A stretch of 64,000 nt of DNA from Pseudomonadota bacterium. Its GTDB lineage: Bacteria; Pseudomonadota; Alphaproteobacteria; Rhodobacterales; Rhodobacteraceae. The notes beneath the pieces were generated by a model. The model did not search any database and was not told the origin of the DNA. It saw nothing but the letters and a program-made list of their open reading frames with translations. Location of the stretch: positions 1-64,000 of the forward strand of contig CAUJIP010000123.1 of NCBI GenBank assembly GCA_963205235.1, written 5' to 3'. Position 1 is the stretch's first letter; every line of letters starts with the position of its first letter. A program made the position numbers and the translations under genes. This document shows positions 57,769-64,000 of this stretch, piece by piece.

Positions 57769-58015
57769 GCTGTCGCTTCTGGCTGCGTCCCGTTTTCGTG
57801 CGTTGGTCATGATCCTCGACAGCCGTGTCTGACACCATCATGCGCATGGACGCTTAACGGGTGTATAAACCATGGGTTGCATTTGCCTTTCCTTTCCATA
57901 TGTTAGCGCCACAAGAAGGAGAATTCGCCTCAATTTCGCCGTATCTGGCCGGGACAGTTGAGTTGTCTTGCGGCTTGGTCCGTACCCCGGCCGCACACCG
58001 CAAGGGGAACAAGAA

Positions 58016-59119
58016 ATGGCGCGATTCGTTTTGCGAAGCGCCGCCCTGTGGGCACTGGCAGTTGCCTTTTGCCCTATCGGCAGCGTGTCGGCCCAGGAAG
58101 CCTGTTCGACTTATGTGGTAAAAGAAGGTGATACGCTCGGCTCCATCTCGTTGGCTGCCTATGGCCAGCTTGACTATCAGCTGATCTTCAACGCCAACGC
58201 CGATGTCCTGCGGGATGGCGGCGCAAGCGTCGCGGCGGGAACCGAGCTGAAGATTCCCTGCGCGGATGGTCGCCTGACCAAGGAATCGGCGATTGCGCCG
58301 ATTGAAGAGGCCACCGCAACCGCCCCGGCGGCCGGAAACAGCAGTGGCAAGTATCTGCCAGCGATCCGGATCGCGACCGGGGGCGACTGGTATCCATTCG
58401 CGGACGAGGGCCTGTCGGGCGGCGGGTTCCTGATCCGGCTGACATCGACGGCGTTCATCCGGTCGGGCACGGAATATCCGTTCAAGATCGACTGGGTCGA
58501 CGACTGGGATTCGCATCTGACAACGCTGCTGCCCGCCGATGCCTTTGACCTGTCGGTCGCCTGGTACCAGCCGGATTGCACCAACCTTGATCAGGTGTCC
58601 GAATTCACCCGGAACCTGTGCCTGAACTACCTGTTCTCGGATTCGCTTTATGACGCGGTTTTCGGGTTCTTTGCGCAGAAGGACAATCCCTATGCCGAGG
58701 CCAAGACCTTTGCCGACCTGAAGGGCTCGCGCATCTGTCGGCCCGAGGGCTATTCCTATCATGATCTGGATGCCGAAGGGCTGATGGAGCCGGTGATCAC
58801 CCTGTCGATTCCAGCATTTACCGAGGACTGCTTCCAGGGGCTGATCGATGGCACCTATGACATCGTCAGCATTGAATCTCAGGCCGCTGCGGTTGTCATA
58901 CAAACCATGGGCATCGGCGATCAGGTGGTTGAAAACCCCCGCATCACCTCGATCCAGGCGATTGCGGCGATGGCGTGGAAGGCCAACCCCCGCTCGTTGG
59001 AGTATCTGACCTATCTGAACCGGGGTCTGGCCGTGATGCGCGACAGCGGCGAATGGAACGACATCGTGTCAAGCTCGCTGCAGGAAGCGAACGAGAAGCT
59101 GGCGGCTGAGACAGAGTAG
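58016..59119 (+). CDS. LysM domain plus periplasmic solute-binding-like domain (copy 1)
   Basis: Signal peptide; ACSTYVVKEGDTLGSISLAAYGQLDYQLIFNANADVLRDG (LysM); IRIATGGDWYPFADEGLSGGGFLIRL...AKTFADLKGSRICRPEGYSYHD (SBP_bac_3-like). Confidence 0.85.
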   Translation: MARFVLRSAALWALAVAFCPIGSVSAQEACSTYVVKEGDTLGSISLAAYGQLDYQLIFNANADVLRDGGASVAAGTELKIPCADGRLTKESAIAPIEEATATAPAAGNSSGKYLPAIRIATGGDWYPFADEGLSGGGFLIRLTSTAFIRSGTEYPFKIDWVDDWDSHLTTLLPADAFDLSVAWYQPDCTNLDQVSEFTRNLCLNYLFSDSLYDAVFGFFAQKDNPYAEAKTFADLKGSRICRPEGYSYHDLDAEGLMEPVITLSIPAFTEDCFQGLIDGTYDIVSIESQAAAVVIQTMGIGDQVVENPRITSIQAIAAMAWKANPRSLEYLTYLNRGLAVMRDSGEWNDIVSSSLQEANEKLAAETE

Positions 59120-59156
59120 GCGGCCCGTTCGCTGGGTGTGCAAAGGGGACGGTAAA

Positions 59157-60242
59157 ATGGTTGCAAGGAGGTTTGCGCTGGTCCTGGGCCAGGTTCTTGG
59201 CCTTGCATCAGGCGTTTCGGCGCAGGAGGCCTGTTCGACCTATGTCGTGCAGGACGGAGACACACTGGGCACGATCTCGATGACCGCCTATGGCGTGCTG
59301 GACTACCAGACACTGTTCAACGCCAATGCCGACCTGTTGCGCGACGACCCGACCGCGCTGGCTGCGGGGACCGAAATCCGCATCCCTTGCGCGGACGGGC
59401 GGCTGACTGTGACCGAGGTGATCCAGCCCATCGCCGAGGCCGTGGCCGAGGAGGTCGCGGCAGCCGAGTCCGACACCGGAGAATATCGCCAGAAGATCCG
59501 CATCCTGACCGGTGGCGACTGGTTCCCCTTTGTCGATGAATCCCTTTCTGGCGGCGGCGCGATGGTGCGGGTTGCGACGACAGCGCTGGTCCGGGGCGGC
59601 AATGACTATGCCTATTCCATCGGCTGGATCGACGACTGGGAATCGCATCTGAACGTCTTGTTGCCGAACGGCAGTTTTGATCTGTCGGTTGCCTGGTATG
59701 TGCCCGATTGCAGCACCCTGGATCAGGCGTCGGACCTGACCCGCTATACCTGTCTGAACTTTGCCTTTTCCGACCCTCTGTATGATTCCGTCTTTGGTTT
59801 CTTTGCCCAGAAGGACAATCCTTTTGCCGGGGCCAAGACCTTTGAAGACCTGATGGGGGCCCGGATCTGCCGACCCGAAAGCTATTCCTTCCATGACCTT
59901 GAGGCCGAGGGTCTGATGGAGCCGGCGATCACCCTGTCGGTGCCGGAATGGGCCGAGGATTGTTTTCAGGGCCTGGTCGACGGCACCTATGACGTCGCGA
60001 CGATCGAGTCCCAACTGTCGAACATCACCATTGAGGACATGGGGTTGGCGGACCAGATCGTCGAGAACCCGCGCCTCTCGTCGATCCAGTCGGCGGCGGT
60101 GATGGCCTGGAAGGACAATCCCAAGGCGCGGGCATACCTGGACATCATCAACCGGGGTCTGGCCGAGATGCGGCAATCGGGGGAATGGAACTCGATCGTC
60201 TCGGGGTCGCTGAAAGAGGCCTTCGACCAATCGGCAGAGTAG
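59157..60242 (+). CDS. LysM domain plus periplasmic solute-binding-like domain (copy 2)
   Basis: ACSTYVVQDGDTLGTISMTAYGVLDYQTLFNANADLLRDD; IRILTGGDWFPFVDESLSGGGAMVRV...; colinear paralog of copy 1. Confidence 0.85.
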   Translation: MVARRFALVLGQVLGLASGVSAQEACSTYVVQDGDTLGTISMTAYGVLDYQTLFNANADLLRDDPTALAAGTEIRIPCADGRLTVTEVIQPIAEAVAEEVAAAESDTGEYRQKIRILTGGDWFPFVDESLSGGGAMVRVATTALVRGGNDYAYSIGWIDDWESHLNVLLPNGSFDLSVAWYVPDCSTLDQASDLTRYTCLNFAFSDPLYDSVFGFFAQKDNPFAGAKTFEDLMGARICRPESYSFHDLEAEGLMEPAITLSVPEWAEDCFQGLVDGTYDVATIESQLSNITIEDMGLADQIVENPRLSSIQSAAVMAWKDNPKARAYLDIINRGLAEMRQSGEWNSIVSGSLKEAFDQSAE

Positions 60243-60245
60243 GGG

Positions 60246-61229
60246 TCAGCCGGAACCCCTGGCCAGCAGCGCCAGAACCTGCGCGGCGGCGGTGGACGGC
60301 GACATGCCCTGCGCGACCTGATCGCCCAGGGCCTGCATCCGGGCGCGGATCGCGGGGTCGGCGGACAGGCGCGCCAGAAGGCCCTGACGCACCTCTTCCT
60401 CGAACCAGTGGCGCGCTTGTTCGGCGCGGCGGCGGTCGTGGTGGCCCGTTTCGTGCCGCCAACCGGCCAGCGCGGTGATTTCGGCCCAGACCTCGGTCAT
60501 GCCGCTGCCTTCTGCGGCGGATACCATCAGCGCCTTGGGAAACCCTGTGGGGTCCTGAGGGCGGCGGCGAAGCAGTTGCAGCGCGCCAGAGTAGTCGGCG
60601 CAGGTGCGGCGGGCGGTGGGCAAAAGCTCGCCATCCGCCTTGTTCACCAGGATCAGGTCGGCCATCTCCATGATGCCGCGTTTGACGCCCTGCAATTCAT
60701 CCCCGCCCGCGGGCGCGAGGAGGAGGAGGAAGATGTCGGTCATCTCGGCGACCATGGTCTCGGACTGGCCGACGCCCACGGTTTCGATCAGGACCACGTC
60801 AAAACCGGCGGCTTCACACAGCGCCACCGCCTCGCGCGTGCGGCGGGCGACGCCGCCAAGCTGCGTCTGGCTGGGCGACGGTCGGATAAAGGCGTTCGGA
60901 TCGCGGGAAAGCCGTTCCATCCGGGTCTTGTCGCCCAGGATCGAGCCACCGGACCGGGAGGAGGAGGGATCGACGGCCAGCACCGCGACTTTCAGGCCAA
61001 GGCCGGTCAGCATCAGGCCGAAAGCCTCGATGAAGGTCGATTTGCCCACCCCCGGCGTGCCGGACAGGCCGATCCGCAGCGCCTGCCGCGAAGGGTCGCG
61101 CAGCGCGTCCAGAAGGGCCAGCGCCTGTTCCCGGTGATCGGCGCGGCCGCTTTCGACCAGCGTGATCGCGCGGGCCAAAGCGCGGCGGTCGCCAGCGCGG
61201 ATCAGTCGGGCGCGGGTTTCGGTTTCCAT
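60246..61229 (-). CDS. meaB: Methylmalonyl-CoA mutase-associated GTPase MeaB
   Basis: [84 protein letters not shown]. Confidence 0.96.
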   Translation of the reverse strand: METETRARLIRAGDRRALARAITLVESGRADHREQALALLDALRDPSRQALRIGLSGTPGVGKSTFIEAFGLMLTGLGLKVAVLAVDPSSSRSGGSILGDKTRMERLSRDPNAFIRPSPSQTQLGGVARRTREAVALCEAAGFDVVLIETVGVGQSETMVAEMTDIFLLLLAPAGGDELQGVKRGIMEMADLILVNKADGELLPTARRTCADYSGALQLLRRRPQDPTGFPKALMVSAAEGSGMTEVWAEITALAGWRHETGHHDRRRAEQARHWFEEEVRQGLLARLSADPAIRARMQALGDQVAQGMSPSTAAAQVLALLARGSG

Positions 61230-61340
61230 GCAATCGTCCCTTCACGGTCTTTCTGCCGGATGCAGGCGGGCTTGGCGAGAGGTCTTCGGCGGAAATCTTG
61301 GGGCTTCCCTTGACGCGGGCACGCACGCCATAAGCGGGGC

Positions 61341-63749
61341 ATGATCGACCTGCCCGTCAGCGCCATCCTGCCCGACCTTGCCGATGCCTTGCAGGCGCGC
61401 GGGCTGGCGGTGTTGCAGGCGCCCCCCGGCGCGGGCAAGACGACGCTGGTGCCGTTGCATCTGCTGACAACCACACCGGGCCGCATCCTGATGCTGGAAC
61501 CCCGGCGTCTGGCGGCTCGGGGCGCGGCGGAACGGATGGCCGAGACGCTGGGCGAAGCGGTCGGCCAGACGGTCGGCTATCGCATCCGAGGCGAGGCGAA
61601 GGTTTCGGCGACCACCCGGATCGAAGTGGTGACCGAAGGCATCCTGACCCGGATGATCCAGACCGACCCCGAACTTCAGGGCGTGGGGCTGGTGATCTTT
61701 GACGAATTCCACGAACGCAGCCTGAATGCCGATCTGGGGCTGGCCTTGTGCCTTGAGGTGCGGGGTGCATTGCGGCCCGACCTGCGGCTTCTGGTAATGT
61801 CGGCGACGCTGGACGCGGCCCCGGTTGCCGCGCTGATGGGCGATGCGCCGGTCATCACCTCGGAAGGCCGCGCCTTTCCGGTTGAGACGCGCTGGCTACC
61901 CCGCCCACCCGATGCAAGCCTGCGGCTGGAGGCAGTGGTGGCGGGGGCCGTCCGGCAAGCGCTGGAGGAAACCGAAGGTGGGGTGCTGGCCTTTCTACCG
62001 GGCGAAGGCGAAATCCGGCGGGTTGAGGGTCTGTTGTCCGGCTTGGCGGGGGTGACTGTGCGGCCCCTGTTCGGCGCGATGGACTTTGCCGCCCAACGCG
62101 CCGCACTTGCCCCGGTTCCGGGGCGCAAGGTGGTGCTGGCGACATCGATCGCGGAAACCTCGCTGACGCTGCCCGACATCCGGGTGGTGGTGGATGCGGG
62201 CCGGGCGCGGCGGGCGCGGTTCGACCCGAACTCGGGCATGTCGCGGCTGGTGACGGAACGGGTGACCCGGGCCGAGGCCGATCAGCGCCGGGGTCGGGCG
62301 GGGCGCGTGGCAGAAGGGGTCTGCTATCGGCTGTGGACCAAGGGCGAGGAAGGCGGGCTTGCCGCCTTTCCCCCGGCTGAAATCGAGGTGGCCGACCTGT
62401 CCGGCCTTGCACTGGAACTGGCGCTTTGGGGCGGGGCGGACCTGCCGTTCCTGACCCCACCGCCACCCGGCCCGCTGGCCGAGGCGAAGGCGCTGTTGCA
62501 AGGCTTGGGCGCGCTGGATGGCAAGGGTCACATCACCGCCCATGGCCGCCAACTGGCCGCCCTGCCCCTGCATCCCCGCTTGGCGCATATGCTGGCGGTC
62601 GCGGGACCCGAAGCGGCCACGCTGGCCGCCCTTCTGGCCGAGCGCGACCCGTTGCGCGGTGCCCCGCCCGATCTGGCCCTGCGGATGCAGGCGCTGGCAC
62701 GACCGGGACCGGACGTGCATCGCCCGACCGTGGAACGCATCAGGGACGAGGCGCGGCGGCTGGCTGCCAGCTTCAAGGGGGCGGGTGGCAGGACCAAGGG
62801 CCTTACGCTGGCTCAGATGGCCGCGCTGGCCTATCCCGACCGGATCGGGCTGCGGCGCAAGGGGGATGCTCCCCGGTGGGTGCTGTCGGGTGGCAAGGGC
62901 GCGGCGATGGCGGCGGGATTGCCGCTGTCGGGTGCCCGGTTGATCGTGGCGACCGATCTGGACGGCGACACGCGCGAGGCGACGGTGCGACAGGCCGTGG
63001 CGATTTCCGAGGCCGAGGTCCGGGCGCTTTACGCCGACCGGATCGGCTGGGAGGACGTCTGCGACTGGTCACGCCGGGAAGGTCGGGTGCTATCGCGTCG
63101 GCAGGAACGGTTGGGGGCGCTGGTGCTGGACGACCGGCATTGGGATGCCCCGCCCGACCGGGTGGCCTTGGCCGCGCTGGAGGGGGTACGTCAGCTTGGC
63201 CTGCCATGGTCGGCGGCGGCGCGACGGCTGAGGGCACGGGCGCGACTGGCGCGGCGCGAGGGCTGGCCCGAGGTCGAGGACCCTGCCCTGCTGGCCAGCG
63301 CCGGGGATTGGCTTTTGCCGCATCTGTCCGGGCTGAAGACCGAGGCTGACTTGCGGAACCTGGACCTTGTGCCAGCGCTTCAGGCCCATCTGGGCTGGGA
63401 CCGGCTGGCCGAGATGGACCGGCTGGTGCCGGGCAGCTTTGAAACCCCGCTGGGGCGCAAGATCCCGATCGACTATGACAGCGAGGTGCCGTCCATCGAG
63501 GTGCGCCTGCAAGAGATGTTCGGGGTGACCGTGCATCCGGTGATCGGGGCCGACCGCCTGCCCCTGCGCATCACCCTTCTGTCGCCTGCCCGCGCCCCGG
63601 TGCAGGTGACGACCGACCTGCCGCGGTTCTGGGCCACGTCCTATGCCGATGTCCGAAAGGACATGCGCGGGGCCTATCCGCGCCATCCCTGGCCGGAAGA
63701 CCCGACCGAAGCCGAACCGACCTTGCGGGCGAAACCGCGCGGGACGTGA
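61341..63749 (+). CDS. hrpB: ATP-dependent helicase HrpB
   Basis: VLQAPPGAGKTTLVPLHLL...VIFDEFHERSLNADLGLALCLEVR...VLATSIAETSLTLPDIRVVVDAGRARRARFDPNSGMSRLVTERVTRAEADQRRGRAGRVAEGVCYRLW. Confidence 0.96.
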   Translation: MIDLPVSAILPDLADALQARGLAVLQAPPGAGKTTLVPLHLLTTTPGRILMLEPRRLAARGAAERMAETLGEAVGQTVGYRIRGEAKVSATTRIEVVTEGILTRMIQTDPELQGVGLVIFDEFHERSLNADLGLALCLEVRGALRPDLRLLVMSATLDAAPVAALMGDAPVITSEGRAFPVETRWLPRPPDASLRLEAVVAGAVRQALEETEGGVLAFLPGEGEIRRVEGLLSGLAGVTVRPLFGAMDFAAQRAALAPVPGRKVVLATSIAETSLTLPDIRVVVDAGRARRARFDPNSGMSRLVTERVTRAEADQRRGRAGRVAEGVCYRLWTKGEEGGLAAFPPAEIEVADLSGLALELALWGGADLPFLTPPPPGPLAEAKALLQGLGALDGKGHITAHGRQLAALPLHPRLAHMLAVAGPEAATLAALLAERDPLRGAPPDLALRMQALARPGPDVHRPTVERIRDEARRLAASFKGAGGRTKGLTLAQMAALAYPDRIGLRRKGDAPRWVLSGGKGAAMAAGLPLSGARLIVATDLDGDTREATVRQAVAISEAEVRALYADRIGWEDVCDWSRREGRVLSRRQERLGALVLDDRHWDAPPDRVALAALEGVRQLGLPWSAAARRLRARARLARREGWPEVEDPALLASAGDWLLPHLSGLKTEADLRNLDLVPALQAHLGWDRLAEMDRLVPGSFETPLGRKIPIDYDSEVPSIEVRLQEMFGVTVHPVIGADRLPLRITLLSPARAPVQVTTDLPRFWATSYADVRKDMRGAYPRHPWPEDPTEAEPTLRAKPRGT

Positions 63750-63843
63750 ACCGCAAATTCCCTCTTTCGAAATTTGCCCCGTCTTACAGACCTGCAACAA
63801 GGATTGACCGCCCCGCCCCTTTCCCCTTGGCGGCCTCCGGCCT

Positions 63844-64000
63844 ATGACACGCGCTAACATCACAGGGGACGCCATGCATTCGGACAGACAAGCGCAACGG
63901 GCCCGGTGGGCGGTTGCAGGAATGTTTCTTGCCAACGGGTTCACCATGGGGGCCTGGGCACCGCAGATCCCGCTTTTGATGCCGCGCCATCAGGTCACCG
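63844..64000 (+). CDS. MFS transporter, N-terminal start only (cut by window end)
   Basis: MTRANITGDAMHSDRQAQRARWAVAGMFLANGFTMGAWAPQIPLLMPRHQVT...; alternative start at 63874. Confidence 0.6.
   Translation, partial: MTRANITGDAMHSDRQAQRARWAVAGMFLANGFTMGAWAPQIPLLMPRHQVT

Noticed and set aside
1-64000. CRISPR array, rRNA operon, integrase or prophage
   Set aside because: No regularly spaced repeats, rRNA signatures, integrase or phage structural genes were recognised; the repeats seen are dispersed REP-like palindromes.

Overview
This 64 kb window is high-GC alphaproteobacterial chromosome. Its gene content and style fit Rhodobacteraceae (inference from protein families, not a database match). 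Most of it is core or housekeeping: ychF, trpA, gatA/gatC, rnpB, tadA, an RsuA-family pseudouridine synthase, ade, an mrpA-G Na+/H+ antiporter operon plus nhaD, deoC, a double-domain aldehyde dehydrogenase, copA/copZ, lepA, rpmB, meaB and hrpB. The accessory or unusual content is: (1) a BglII-like endonuclease plus MT-A70 methyltransferase module that appears to have replaced the middle of an older DNA methyltransferase gene beside a tRNA-Ser gene; (2) an XpaC-TelA-DUF2927-SPFH/GYF-zinc-ribbon operon headed by a 27-aa overlapping microprotein ORF, the best candidate for an incompletely described system; (3) a REP/RAYT system, with one IS200-like REP-associated transposase and about 11 dispersed GTAG-tagged palindromes, several of which supply the stop codon of the adjacent gene; (4) a Phd/YefM-RelE/ParE toxin-antitoxin pair with two TGTACA cores upstream and REP palindromes on both sides; (5) a decayed gene overlapping the end of lepA with two in-frame stops; (6) tandem LysM-solute-binding-protein fusions and a second tandem pair of unknown secreted proteins; (7) several perfect intergenic palindromes that look like operators; (8) a second dispersed 3'-flanking motif (CATCTTTGCCCAAATATCCC-like). 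All calls come from reading the sequence and supplied translations; no searches were run.
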